The notes beneath the pieces are model-generated. The model worked only from the letters and a program-made list of their open reading frames with translations, searched no databases and was not told the DNA's origin. A DNA stretch of 64,000 bases from the NCBI RefSeq assembly GCF_014651035.1, contig NZ_BMWC01000002.1:806001-870000 (forward strand), written 5' to 3'. Below, one piece after another: positions 45,731-54,967 of this stretch. Source of the DNA: Streptomyces lomondensis (lineage in GTDB: Bacteria > Actinomycetota > Actinomycetes > Streptomycetales > Streptomycetaceae). A program made the translations under genes and the position numbers. How positions within the stretch are numbered: position 1 is the first letter of the stretch; each line of letters opens with the position of its first letter.

Positions 45731-47047
45731 ATGAGCGAACTGGCATATCCGTATGAAGCACCGGCCTCGCAGGCTCTGTTCGACCGTGCGGCGGCCGTCA
45801 CACCCGGTGGCGTGAACTCGCCGGTGCGGGCCTTCCGCGCCGTCGGCGGCACACCCCGGTTCATGGTGTCCGGCACCGGGCCGTATCTGACCGATGCCGA
45901 CGGGCGGGAGTACGTCGACCTCGTGTGTTCCTGGGGGCCCATGATCCTCGGGCACTCGCACCCCGAGGTCATCGCCGCCGTGCAGGACGCCGTCGCCCGC
46001 GGTACGTCCTTCGGTACGCCCGGTGAGGGCGAGGTCGCGCTCGCCGAGGAGATCGTCGCCCGGGTGGAGCCGGTCGAGCAGGTGCGGCTCGTGTCCAGCG
46101 GGACCGAGGCGACCATGTCCGCGATCCGGCTCGCGCGCGGGTTCACCCAGCGCAGCAAGGTGATCAAGTTCGCCGGGTGCTACCACGGGCACGTCGACTC
46201 GCTGCTCGCCGCGGCGGGCAGCGGCGTCGCCACCTTCGCGCTGCCCGACACCCCGGGCGTCACCGGCGCCCAGGCCGGCGACACCATCGTCCTCCCCTAC
46301 AACGACCTCGACGCCGTACGGGAGGCCTTCCGGGCCCACCCGGGTGAGATCGCCTGCCTGATCACCGAGGCCTCCCCGGGCAACATGGGCGTCGTCCCGC
46401 CCGCCGACGGGTTCAACCAGGGGCTCAAGGACCTCTGCGCGGAGAACGGCGCGCTGTACATCTCCGACGAGGTCATGACCGGCTTCCGCACCAGCCGCGC
46501 CGGGTGGTTCGGGATCGACGGTGTCGTGCCCGACCTCATGACCTTCGGCAAGGTCATGGGTGGCGGCTTCCCCGCCGCCGCTTTCGGTGGGCGCGCTGAC
46601 GTGATGGCCCACCTCGCCCCGGCCGGGCCCGTCTACCAGGCCGGCACCCTGTCCGGGAACCCGGTGGCCACCGCGGCCGGGCTCGCCCAGCTGCGGCTGC
46701 TCGACGACGCCGCCTACGGCAAGGTCAACGCCGTGTCCCGGGAGATCCAGGGCCTCGTCACCGACGCGCTGACCAAGGAGGGCGTCGCGCACCGGCTGCA
46801 GACCGCCTCCAACATGTTCTCCGTGTTCTTCACCGACCGGCCCGTGCGGAACTACGAGGACGCCAAGGCGCAGGAGTCGTTCCGCTTCACCGCCTTCTTC
46901 CACTCGCTGCTGGCGAACGGCGTCTACCTGCCGCCGTCGTCCTTCGAGTCCTGGTTCGTGTCCACCGCGCACGACGAGCGGGCCGTGCAGCGGATCGCCG
47001 ACGCCCTCCCGGCGGCGGCCCGGGCGGCCGCGGAGGCAACGGCATGA
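45731..47047 (+). CDS. hemL: Glutamate-1-semialdehyde 2,1-aminomutase (HemL)
   Basis: A class-III PLP aminotransferase-fold enzyme of 438 residues that converts glutamate-1-semialdehyde to 5-aminolevulinate, the committed tetrapyrrole precursor in the C5 pathway. Signatures: [16 protein letters not shown] near the N-terminus, [16 protein letters not shown], the cofactor Asp in [11 protein letters not shown], and the PLP lysine in [15 protein letters not shown] at about residue 274. The ATG at 45731 is preceded by GGAG. Its stop overlaps the next gene by 4 bp. Cytochrome c assembly genes lie 2 kb downstream, so haem supply and use are clustered. Confidence 0.95.
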   Translation: MSELAYPYEAPASQALFDRAAAVTPGGVNSPVRAFRAVGGTPRFMVSGTGPYLTDADGREYVDLVCSWGPMILGHSHPEVIAAVQDAVARGTSFGTPGEGEVALAEEIVARVEPVEQVRLVSSGTEATMSAIRLARGFTQRSKVIKFAGCYHGHVDSLLAAAGSGVATFALPDTPGVTGAQAGDTIVLPYNDLDAVREAFRAHPGEIACLITEASPGNMGVVPPADGFNQGLKDLCAENGALYISDEVMTGFRTSRAGWFGIDGVVPDLMTFGKVMGGGFPAAAFGGRADVMAHLAPAGPVYQAGTLSGNPVATAAGLAQLRLLDDAAYGKVNAVSREIQGLVTDALTKEGVAHRLQTASNMFSVFFTDRPVRNYEDAKAQESFRFTAFFHSLLANGVYLPPSSFESWFVSTAHDERAVQRIADALPAAARAAAEATA

Positions 47048-47733
47048 GCGGCGAGGCGAGCGGCGACATCACCGTCGTCCACGTCATGCGGCACGGCGAG
47101 GTCGCCAACCCGGACGGCATCCTCTACGGCCGGCTGCCCGGCTACCACCTGTCCGAGCTCGGCCGCCGCATGGCCGACCGGGTCGCCGAGCACCTGGCGG
47201 CGCGCGATGTGACGTACGTCGTCGCCTCGCCGCTGGAGCGGGCGCAGGAGACGGCCGAGCCGATCGCCAAGGCGCACGGGCTGGACCTCGCCACCGACGA
47301 GCGGCTGATCGAGGCCGGCAACATCTTCCAGGGGAAGACGTTCGGCGTCGGGGACGGGGCGCTGCGCAGGCCCGGCAACTGGAGACACCTGGTCAACCCG
47401 TTCCGGCCGTCCTGGGGCGAGCCGTACGTGGACCAGGTCGTGCGGATGATGAGCGCGCTGAGCGCGGCGAAGGACAAGGCCCGCGGGCACGAGGCGGTCG
47501 TGGTCAGCCACCAGCTGCCGATCTGGATCGTGCGGTCGTACGTCGAGCGGCGGCGGCTGTGGCACGACCCGCGCAGGCGGCAGTGCACGCTCGCCTCGCT
47601 GACGACCTTCACGTACCAGGGCGACCGGATCGTCTCCGTCGGCTACACCGAGCCGGCCCGCGATCTCGTCCCGGCGCATCTCCTGGCCGGCGCCAAGCCG
47701 GTCAAGGGGAAGGACAAGGCCTTCGGCGCGTGA
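47044..47733 (+). CDS. Histidine phosphatase (phosphoglycerate mutase-like)
   Basis: A protein of 229 residues with the phospho-accepting RHG motif in [20 protein letters not shown], the arginine/glutamate in [12 protein letters not shown], and the second catalytic His in [15 protein letters not shown]. This is the dPGM-like branch used for varied phosphatases rather than glycolytic mutase. It is translationally coupled to hemL (ATGA). From memory the same pairing occurs in S. coelicolor. The substrate is unknown. Confidence 0.88.
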   Translation: MSGEASGDITVVHVMRHGEVANPDGILYGRLPGYHLSELGRRMADRVAEHLAARDVTYVVASPLERAQETAEPIAKAHGLDLATDERLIEAGNIFQGKTFGVGDGALRRPGNWRHLVNPFRPSWGEPYVDQVVRMMSALSAAKDKARGHEAVVVSHQLPIWIVRSYVERRRLWHDPRRRQCTLASLTTFTYQGDRIVSVGYTEPARDLVPAHLLAGAKPVKGKDKAFGA

Positions 47734-47809
47734 GCCCGCGGACGCCCTGAAGCGGGCGTTCAGCGAGCGCGTGAGCCCGCGCAGGGGGTGTTCGGCAGGC
47801 GCGTGAGCC
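47722..47809 (+). repeat. Three copies of a motif containing the phosphatase stop codon
   Basis: GCGCGTGAGCC occurs at 47726-47736 (spanning the phosphatase stop), 47767-47777 and 47799-47809, each preceded by TTCGGC or TTCAGC. The copies look like duplicated 3' ends of the gene. No function is evident. Confidence 0.5.
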
Positions 47810-47938
47810 TTTGCCGTTCGCCCCCTTCTGCTCGCTTATGATCCCTCCGTTACGGAAACCGCACATTTCAGCGGAACCTCCCTGTTCATCACATCCTCTG
47901 ACTGGGTGACCAGCACGATGCGATGAATCGGGGATGCC

Positions 47939-49228
47939 ATGCGCGCTCTCACCCGCAGGGGAATGCTCGGAATCGGCGCGGGAGCCGCCGCCGTCTCGCT
48001 CGCCGGCTGCGCCGGCCTCACGGGGTCGGACGAGTCGAGCCACGCCGACGGTTCCGGCGGCGACAAGACCCAGGGCGGATCCAAGCCCAAGCCCGCCGCC
48101 CGGCCCATCGGCGACGGCTCCACCGCCTACACCGGCAAGCAGCCCCACCAGCCGGGCAGGCCGGAGCCGCTGGAGCCGGGTCAGGCCCCGCCGCAGTTCG
48201 TGGTGTTCTCCTGGGACGGGGCCGGCGAGGTCGGCAACGGCCTCTTCCCGCGCTTCCTGGACCTCGCCAAGGAGCACGGCGCGAGCATGACCTTCTTCCT
48301 TTCGGGGCTGTACCTGCTGCCCGAGTCGAAGAAGCGCCTCTACGACCCGCCGAACAACCCGCGCGGCGCCTCCGACATCGGCTACCTCACCGACGCGCAC
48401 ATCAAGGACACGCTGGCGAACGTCCGCCGCGCCTGGCTGGAGGGCCACGAGATCGGCACGCACTTCAACGGGCACTTCTGCGGCGAGGCCTACGGCTCGG
48501 TCAAGAACTGGACGCCGCGGCAGTGGCGCAGCGAGATCGACCAGGCGAAGTCCTTCGTGACGGAGTGGCGTACCAACACCGGCTGGCGGGACCTGCCGCC
48601 GCTGCCGTTCGACTACGACAAGGAGCTCGTCGGCGGCCGTACGCCCTGTCTGCTCGGCCAGGACAACCTGCTGCCCACCGCCCGTGAGCTCGGCTGGCGG
48701 TACGACGCCTCCTCCCCGGGCGGCCGTCAGGTGTGGCCCGTGAAGCGGCAGGGGATCTGGGACCTGCCGTTGCAGCAGATACCTTTCCCCGGCCGGGGCT
48801 TCGAAGTCCTCTCCATGGACTACAACATGCTGGCCAACCAGTCCCTGAACTCCACCAAGGCGCCCGCGCACAACTACCCGGGCTGGCGGGAGCAGTCGGC
48901 ACAGTCGTACATCCAGGGATTCAAGCGGGCATACGAGACAAACCGGGCGCCGTTCTTCATCGGCAACCACTTCGAGCAGTGGAACGGCGGCATCTACATG
49001 GACGCCGTCGAGGAGGCCTTCAAGCACATCGCGCGGGAGAAGGAGAAGGGCGCCGATGTGCGACTCGTCTCTTTCCGGCAGTACGTCGACTGGATGGACG
49101 CGCAGCGGCCCGAGGTGCTCGCCAAGCTGCGTACCCTCGACGTCGGACAGCAGCCGGCAGGCGGCTGGCGGGAGTTCCTGAAGGCGACCCCCACGAGCTC
49201 GGGTACACCCTCCCAAAACGCCGCCTGA
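47939..49228 (+). CDS. Exported deacetylase-like lipoprotein
   Basis: A protein of 429 residues. The N-terminus combines a twin-arginine-like signal (LTRRGMLGIGAGAAAVSLAG) with a lipobox ending LAGC, so it should be a membrane-anchored lipoprotein on the outer face. After a Ser/Gly/Pro-rich linker comes a NodB-like region: FVVFSWDGAGEVGN (in place of the usual TFDDG), then HEIGTHFNGHFCGE, the HxxxxH-like metal-binding strand. This indicates a polysaccharide deacetylase fold, though the changed first motif leaves activity uncertain. It sits between hemL and the cytochrome c assembly genes. Confidence 0.8.
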   Translation: MRALTRRGMLGIGAGAAAVSLAGCAGLTGSDESSHADGSGGDKTQGGSKPKPAARPIGDGSTAYTGKQPHQPGRPEPLEPGQAPPQFVVFSWDGAGEVGNGLFPRFLDLAKEHGASMTFFLSGLYLLPESKKRLYDPPNNPRGASDIGYLTDAHIKDTLANVRRAWLEGHEIGTHFNGHFCGEAYGSVKNWTPRQWRSEIDQAKSFVTEWRTNTGWRDLPPLPFDYDKELVGGRTPCLLGQDNLLPTARELGWRYDASSPGGRQVWPVKRQGIWDLPLQQIPFPGRGFEVLSMDYNMLANQSLNSTKAPAHNYPGWREQSAQSYIQGFKRAYETNRAPFFIGNHFEQWNGGIYMDAVEEAFKHIAREKEKGADVRLVSFRQYVDWMDAQRPEVLAKLRTLDVGQQPAGGWREFLKATPTSSGTPSQNAA

Positions 49229-49294
49229 AATGCGGTTTTCCGCCCGCAAGGGGGGTGGGCGAGATCCCCAGAACGGACATGCGAAACTTTTCAC

Positions 49295-49936
49295 ATGAGT
49301 GCCGCCAGCCGCGCCCCCCTGCGCTCGACCCGCACCCGCCGCACCCTCACGGGCCCCCGCCGCGCCGCCCTGCTCACCGCCGGTGCCGCGGCCGTCGCGC
49401 TGATGCTGTCCGCGTGCAGCTCGGGCGGGACGTCCAGCGGAGGCGGTGACACCAACTTCGTCCTCGGCAAGGACGGCATCGCCACCGCGGACAAGGGCGA
49501 GCGCGCGAAGGCCCCGGACCTGTCCGGCAAGACCGTCGACGGCAAGCAGCTCGACGTCGCCGCCTACAAGGGCAAGGTCGTCGTCGTCAACGTCTGGGGC
49601 TCCTGGTGCCCGCCCTGCCGCGCCGAGGCGCCCGGCTTCGAGAAGGTCTGGAAGGACCTCGAGGGCAAGGGCGTCCAGTTCGTCGGCATCAACACCCGCG
49701 ACACCAGCACGGGCCCGGCCCTGGCCTTCGAGAAGGCGTACGGCATCACGTACCCGAGCCTGTACGACCCGACGGGCAAGCTGATGCTCCGCTTCGAGCG
49801 CGGCACCCTCAACCCGCAGGCGATCCCCTCCACTCTCGTCTTCGACCGGGAGGGGAAGATCGCCGCCCGCTCGCTCCAGGCGCTGAGCGAGGAGAAGCTC
49901 CGCAAGATGATCGCCCCGGTCCTCGCGGAGAAGTGA
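49295..49936 (+). CDS. resA: ResA-like thiol-disulfide oxidoreductase
   Basis: A lipoprotein-type thioredoxin of 213 residues: basic N-terminus, hydrophobic core, lipobox MLSACSSG, then a TlpA/ResA domain with the redox motif WGSWCPPCRAEAPGFE at about residues 101-116. It would reduce the haem-binding cysteines of apocytochrome c on the outer side of the membrane. The next three genes (ccdA, resB, ccsB) complete System II. The start of ccdA lies one base after its stop. Confidence 0.92.
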   Translation: MSAASRAPLRSTRTRRTLTGPRRAALLTAGAAAVALMLSACSSGGTSSGGGDTNFVLGKDGIATADKGERAKAPDLSGKTVDGKQLDVAAYKGKVVVVNVWGSWCPPCRAEAPGFEKVWKDLEGKGVQFVGINTRDTSTGPALAFEKAYGITYPSLYDPTGKLMLRFERGTLNPQAIPSTLVFDREGKIAARSLQALSEEKLRKMIAPVLAEK

Positions 49937-49937
49937 C

Positions 49938-50711
49938 GTGACCTCGGCAGTCACCACGCTCGCGGCGACGGGCTACAACGGCACGGTGCTCAACGGCGCC
50001 CTGCTGGTGGCCCTGCCCATCGCGCTGCTCGGCGGTCTCGTCTCCTTCTTCTCCCCGTGCGTCCTGCCGCTCGTCCCCGGCTACCTGTCGTATGTGACCG
50101 GCGTCACCGGCACCGACCTCGCCGAGGCCCGGCGCGGGCGGATGGTCGCGGGCGCCTCCCTGTTCGTGCTCGGCTTCACCGCCGTGTTCGTCTCCTCAGG
50201 GGCGCTGTTCGGCTACTTCGGCGACACGCTCCAGGCGAACCGGGGCGTGCTGTCCAAGGTGCTCGGCGGGCTCATGATCCTCATGGGCGTGTTCTTCATG
50301 GGGCTGATGCCCTGGATGACCCAGCGCGAGTTCCGCCTCCACAAGCGGCCCGTGACCGGGCTGGTCGGGGCGCCGCTGCTGGGCGCGCTGTTCGGGATCG
50401 GCTGGACGCCCTGCATCGGCCCGACCCTCGCCTCCGTGCTGGCGCTCTCCTCCAACCAGGGCAGCGCGGGCCGCGGGGCGATTCTGACCGTCGCGTACTG
50501 CCTCGGCCTCGGGCTGCCCTTCGTGCTCGCCGCGGTCGCCTTCCGCAAGGCGCTCGGTGCCTTCGGCTGGGTCAAGCGCCACTATGTCTGGGTGATGCGC
50601 CTGGGCGGCAGCATGATGATCATCACCGGTCTGCTGCTGCTGACCGGCGCCTGGGACCGCATCGTGCAGGAGATGCAGACCTGGTCCAACGGCTTCACTG
50701 TGGGGATCTGA
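49938..50711 (+). CDS. ccdA: CcdA-type thiol:disulfide interchange membrane protein
   Basis: A protein of 257 residues with six or so membrane helices. The two redox cysteines are in FFSPCVLPLVPGYLSYVTG and GIGWTPCIGPTLASVL. CcdA passes electrons from cytoplasmic thioredoxin to ResA. It starts GTG at 49938, one base after the resA stop, and is followed 3 bp later by resB. Confidence 0.95.
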   Translation: MTSAVTTLAATGYNGTVLNGALLVALPIALLGGLVSFFSPCVLPLVPGYLSYVTGVTGTDLAEARRGRMVAGASLFVLGFTAVFVSSGALFGYFGDTLQANRGVLSKVLGGLMILMGVFFMGLMPWMTQREFRLHKRPVTGLVGAPLLGALFGIGWTPCIGPTLASVLALSSNQGSAGRGAILTVAYCLGLGLPFVLAAVAFRKALGAFGWVKRHYVWVMRLGGSMMIITGLLLLTGAWDRIVQEMQTWSNGFTVGI

Positions 50712-50714
50712 CCG

Positions 50715-52445
50715 ATGAGCAAGACCAGCACCACCGACCCGGCCCCCGCCGGCGGCCCCGAGGACCAGGACCTCGGCGACGCCGGAGCGCAGCTGTCCAC
50801 CGCCCCCAAGGAGGACGGGCCGGGCCTGCCCTCGCTGGGCGTCATCGGCTGGGCCCGCTGGTTCTGGCGGCAGCTCACCTCCATGCGGGTCGCGCTGCTG
50901 CTGCTCCTGCTGCTCTCGCTCGGCGCGATCCCCGGCTCGCTCATCCCGCAGACCGGCATCGACGCCACCAAGGTCGCCGAGTTCCGCAAGAACAACCCGA
51001 CCCTCGGCGACGTCTACGACAAGCTCGGGATGTTCCACGTCTACAGCTCGGTGTGGTTCTCCGCGATCTACATCCTGCTGTTCGTCTCCCTCATCGGCTG
51101 CATCGTGCCCCGCACCTGGCAGTTCGTCGGCCAGCTGCGCGGCCGCCCGCCGGGCGCGCCCCGGCGCCTGACGCGGCTGCCCGCCCACACCACGTGGCGT
51201 ACGACGGCCGAGCCCGAGCAGGTCCGCGAGGCCGCGCTCGCCCTGCTGAAGAAGCGCCGCTTCCGCGCGCACCTCGCCGGTGACGCGGTCGCCGCCGAGA
51301 AGGGCTACCTGCGCGAGGTCGGCAACCTCGTCTTCCACCTCGCCCTGATCGTGATGCTGATCGCCTTCGCCTGGGGCCAGCTGTTCAAGGCCGAGGGCTT
51401 CAAGCTCGTCGTCGAGGGCGACGGCTTCTCCAACACCCTCACCCAGTACGACGACTTCAAGTCCGGCAACCTCTTCACGCAGGACGACCTGAACCCCTTC
51501 AGCTTCCGCCTGAAGGACTTCGAGGGCACCTACGAGGAGAGCGGCCCGAACCGGGGCACCCCGCGCACCTACCAGGCGACGGTCGACTACAGCGTGGGCG
51601 CCTACGGCAAGGACCAGCACAAGACCATCAAGGTCAACGAGCCGCTCACCATCGGCGACACCAAGGTCTACCTCGCCAGCCACGGCTACGCCCCCGTCGT
51701 CACCGTCCGGGACGGCAAGGGCGACGTCGTCTACCGCGACGCCGTGCCGCTGCTCCCGCTGGACGGCTTCGCGACCTCCTCCGGCGCGATCAAGGTCATG
51801 GACGGCTACCGCAACGCCAAGGGCCAGAAGGAGCAGCTCGGCTTTCAGGCCTTCTTCGTGCCCACCTACCACGGCGGCGCGATGGTCTCCCAGTTCCCGG
51901 CGCTGCTGAGCCCGGTCCTCGCGCTGAACGCCTACCACGGCGACCTCGGGGTCGACTCGGGCCTGCCGCAGAGCGTGTACCAGCTCGACAAGACCAACAT
52001 GAAGGAGTTCAAGGACTCCCAGGGCAAGCTGCTGAAGAAGCTGCTCAAGCCCGGCCAGACCATGCAGCTGCCGAACGGCGCCGGCTCGATCACGTTCGAG
52101 AAGGACATCAAGGAGTGGGCGCAGTTCCAGATCACCCAGCAGCCGGCCAGCGGCTGGGCTCTGGGCGGCGCCGTCGCCGCGATCTTCGGCCTGGCCGGCT
52201 CGCTGTTCATCCAGCGCCGCCGCGTCTGGGTGCGCGCGGTGCGGGGCGCCGACGGCGTCACCGTCGTCGAGATGGCCGGCCTCGGCCGCAGCGAGTCCGC
52301 CAAGGTCCCCGAGGAACTGGGGGACCTCGCCGGGATCCTGTACGACCAGGCGCCCGCAGCGCCCGACCCCGCAGATTCCCCCGACCCCGACCAGGAGCCG
52401 GGCACCACAACCCCCGTACCTGCCGAAGGGGCTGAGAAGAAGTGA
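50715..52445 (+). CDS. resB: ResB cytochrome c biogenesis protein
   Basis: A protein of 576 residues: helices near residues 55-75, 112-130 and 210-230, a large external domain, and a last helix (WALGGAVAAIFGLAGSLFIQ). The ResB start ARWFWRQLTSMRVALLLLL and GAIPGSLIPQ are diagnostic. With CcsB it forms the synthase that carries haem across the membrane and attaches it to apocytochrome c. The C-terminal tail is Asp/Pro-rich. The stop overlaps ccsB by 4 bp. Confidence 0.94.
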   Translation: MSKTSTTDPAPAGGPEDQDLGDAGAQLSTAPKEDGPGLPSLGVIGWARWFWRQLTSMRVALLLLLLLSLGAIPGSLIPQTGIDATKVAEFRKNNPTLGDVYDKLGMFHVYSSVWFSAIYILLFVSLIGCIVPRTWQFVGQLRGRPPGAPRRLTRLPAHTTWRTTAEPEQVREAALALLKKRRFRAHLAGDAVAAEKGYLREVGNLVFHLALIVMLIAFAWGQLFKAEGFKLVVEGDGFSNTLTQYDDFKSGNLFTQDDLNPFSFRLKDFEGTYEESGPNRGTPRTYQATVDYSVGAYGKDQHKTIKVNEPLTIGDTKVYLASHGYAPVVTVRDGKGDVVYRDAVPLLPLDGFATSSGAIKVMDGYRNAKGQKEQLGFQAFFVPTYHGGAMVSQFPALLSPVLALNAYHGDLGVDSGLPQSVYQLDKTNMKEFKDSQGKLLKKLLKPGQTMQLPNGAGSITFEKDIKEWAQFQITQQPASGWALGGAVAAIFGLAGSLFIQRRRVWVRAVRGADGVTVVEMAGLGRSESAKVPEELGDLAGILYDQAPAAPDPADSPDPDQEPGTTTPVPAEGAEKK

Positions 52446-53521
52446 CGCTCGCCGCCGCGACCAACGAACATCTCGCCAATATCAGCAACACGCTGATCTA
52501 CTCCGCGATGGCTGTCTACACGCTGGCCTTCTTCGCGTACATCGCCGAATGGCTCTTCGGCAGCCGCAGCAAGGTCGCCCGGACCGCCGCCGCGCTCACG
52601 GCCAAGTCCGAGGCGAAGAAGGCGCCCGCCGTGACGGTGAACCAGGCGGGCGGCACCGCCGTGCTGGAGCGGCCGAAGGTCACCGTGCGGGCCACGGCCG
52701 GTCAGCGCGACGTGCCGGACGGGCCCGGGGCGCACGGCGGTGACGAGCAGGGCGACCTGTACGGCCGGATCGCCATCTCCCTCACCGTGCTCGCCTTCCT
52801 GATCGAGCTGGGCGGCGTCATCGCCCGCGCGGCCTCGGTGGAGCGGGCGCCGTGGGGCAACATGTACGAGTTCAACATCACGTTCTCCACGGTCGCGGTC
52901 GGTGTGTACCTCGGGCTGCTGGCGCTGAAGAAGAACGTGCGCTGGCTCGGTCTGTTCCTGACCACCACGGTCCTGCTCGACCTGGGCCTGGCCGTCACGG
53001 TCCTGTACACGGCCAGCGACCAGCTGGTCCCCGCCCTGCACTCGTACTGGCTGTACATCCACGTCTCCACGGCGATCTTCTGCGGCGCGGTCTTCTACGT
53101 CGGCGCGGTCGGCACGATCCTGTACCTCTTCAAGGACTCCTACGAGAACAAGCTCGCGAGCGGCGGCACGCCCGGCACCTTCGCGACCTCGGTCCTGGAG
53201 CGGCTGCCCTCCTCCGCCTCCCTCGACAAGTTCTCCTACCGGGTCAACGCGGCCGTCTTCCCGCTGTGGACGTTCACGATCATCGCGGGCGCCATCTGGG
53301 CCGGTGACGCCTGGGGCCGCTACTGGGGCTGGGACCCCAAGGAGACCTGGTCCTTCATCACGTGGGTCGCCTACGCCGGCTACCTGCACGCCCGCGCGAC
53401 GGCCGGCTGGAAGGGCCGCAAGGCCGCCTACCTGGCCCTCATCGCCTTCGGCTGCTGGCTGTTCAACTACTACGGCGTGAACATCTTCGTCTCCGGCAAG
53501 CACTCCTACGCGGGCGTGTAG
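52442..53521 (+). CDS. ccsB: CcsB (CcsA) cytochrome c haem-attachment protein
   Basis: A membrane protein of 359 residues with about eight helices. The haem-handling WWD-type motif is in WGRYWGWDPKETWSFITW, flanked by conserved histidines in YWLYIHVSTAIF and YAGYLHARAT. A polar loop of some 80 residues (SRSKVARTAAALTAK onward) separates the first helix from the rest, as in actinobacterial members. The GTG at 52442 overlaps the resB stop. It ends the four-gene System II operon. Confidence 0.95.
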   Translation: MTLAAATNEHLANISNTLIYSAMAVYTLAFFAYIAEWLFGSRSKVARTAAALTAKSEAKKAPAVTVNQAGGTAVLERPKVTVRATAGQRDVPDGPGAHGGDEQGDLYGRIAISLTVLAFLIELGGVIARAASVERAPWGNMYEFNITFSTVAVGVYLGLLALKKNVRWLGLFLTTTVLLDLGLAVTVLYTASDQLVPALHSYWLYIHVSTAIFCGAVFYVGAVGTILYLFKDSYENKLASGGTPGTFATSVLERLPSSASLDKFSYRVNAAVFPLWTFTIIAGAIWAGDAWGRYWGWDPKETWSFITWVAYAGYLHARATAGWKGRKAAYLALIAFGCWLFNYYGVNIFVSGKHSYAGV

Positions 53522-53599
53522 CTCCCGTACCGTCGAAGGCCGGTTCGCGTGACCTGGGTCACGGGAACCGGCCTTCGGCGTACGGACAGGCAAAGAGAT

Positions 53600-54127
53600 G
53601 TGGATACGAATCTGCGAAGACGCGTCCGCGCGGGGGATCACGACGCCTTCGGCGACCTCTTCGACGCGTACGCGCGCTCCGTCTACAACCATGCCTACCG
53701 GCTCACCGGCGACTGGGCGAGCGCCGAGGACGTCGTCTCGCTGACCTTCCTGGAGGCCTGGCGGCTGCGCCGGAAGCTCGACGAGGACGGCGGTTCCCCG
53801 CGCCCCTGGCTGCTGGGCATCGCCACCAACGTCACGCGCAACACCCGCCGCGCCGCCCGGCGGCATACGGCGGCCGGTCGCCCGGCTGCCGCGCGAGGAG
53901 CCGGTGCGGGACTTCGCCGACGAGGTCGCGGCCCGCGTGGACGACACGGCTCAACTGGCCCTCGTACAGGTGGCGTTACGGCACCTGCGGCGCGCCGAGC
54001 GGGAGGTGCTCGCGCTGTGCGTATGGTCCGGGCTGGACTACGCGGCGGCCGCCGAGGCGCTCGGGGTGCCGGTGGGGACCGTACGGTCACGGCTGTCGCG
54101 GGCGCGGACAAAACTCGCGAAACATAC
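53600..54127 (+). pseudogene. ECF sigma factor, frameshifted and truncated
   Basis: From the GTG at 53600 the first 90 codons are a clear sigma-70 region 2 (VRAGDHDAFGDLFDAYARSV and ASAEDVVSLTFLEAWRLRRK). The frame then breaks: at about 53871-53880 one extra base (the GG of GGCCGGTCG) shifts reading, and the rest of the sigma factor (LPREEPVRDFADEVAARVDD, then region 4 ALGVPVGTVRSRLSRARTKL) is in another plus frame. Region 4 ends abruptly near 54120, where the sequence passes directly into the body of the next gene. Two lesions suggest a true pseudogene rather than one sequencing error, though each could be checked. Confidence 0.75.
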
Positions 54128-54960
54128 GGCGTACCGAGCACCCCGCCCCGGCCCGGAAGCCGTCCAGGTGGCCGCGGACCGCGCTGGTGGCGTCCGCGGC
54201 CGCCGCCGTGGCCGCGACCCTCGTGGTCGCCCTGCCGTCCGACGAGTCCGCGGCACCCGCCTCGAAGGAGGCCGCGGCCCTGCTGGAGGACATCGCGCTG
54301 GCGGCGGAACGGGCCGACGAACCGGCCGGTATCAAGGACGACCAGTTCGTGTACATCAAGAGCAAGGGCGGCTGGACCACCCAGAACGGCGACGGGCCCG
54401 CGAAGCTGGAGCCCGTCCGTCAGCGCGAGATCTGGCTGTCGGTGGACGGCTCACAGGCCGGCATGCTGCACGACCCCGGCGTCAGGTCCGACCACGAACT
54501 GCTGGAGAAGCCGGCACCCGGCGCCCCGTCCGACACCACCTACCGCCACCTCCAGACCCTCCCCACCGACCCCGACAAGATGTACGACTGGCTGAACAGC
54601 GTCAGCGAGGGCAGCGACAGCAAGGACGAGGCGAACTTCGTCCTCGTCGGCGACCTCGCCCGCGAGTCGCTGATGCCGCCCGCCCAGGCCGCCGCGCTCT
54701 ACCGGGCCGCCGCGAAGATCTCCGGCGTCTTCGTCGTCGACGACGCGGTCGACGCGGCCGGACGGCACGGCGTCGCGGTCGCCCGGATCGACGACGGCGA
54801 ACGCGTCGAGCTGATCTTCGACCGGAAGACGAAGGAGTTCCTCGGCGAGCGCGAAGTGGCGGTCGAGGACCTCGAGTACGGCTTCGAGAAGGGAGAGGTG
54901 ACCGGCCGCTTCGCCGTCCTGGAGCGGGCCGTGGTGGACCGGCGGGGCCAGCGCCCGTAA
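54118..54960 (+). pseudogene. CU044_5270-like membrane-anchored protein lacking its 5' end
   Basis: The frame open from about 54118 to the stop at 54960 encodes IRRTEHPAPARKPSRWPR, a membrane helix (ALVASAAAAVAATLVVALP) and about 220 residues of outside domain with DDQFVYIKSKGGWTT, REIWLSVDGSQAG and GVAVARIDDGERVELIFD. This is the layout of the CU044_5270 family, which is usually encoded directly after an ECF sigma gene and may act as its partner. No start codon or ribosome site precedes it: it is joined out of frame to sigma region 4, as if a deletion removed the end of the sigma gene and the start of this one. Confidence 0.65.
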
Positions 54961-54967
54961 GGGCACC

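Noticed and set aside
53871..53880. Programmed ribosomal frameshift in the sigma factor
   Set aside because: There is no slippery heptamer or following structure that I can identify, and a second lesion at the 3' end favours simple decay or error.
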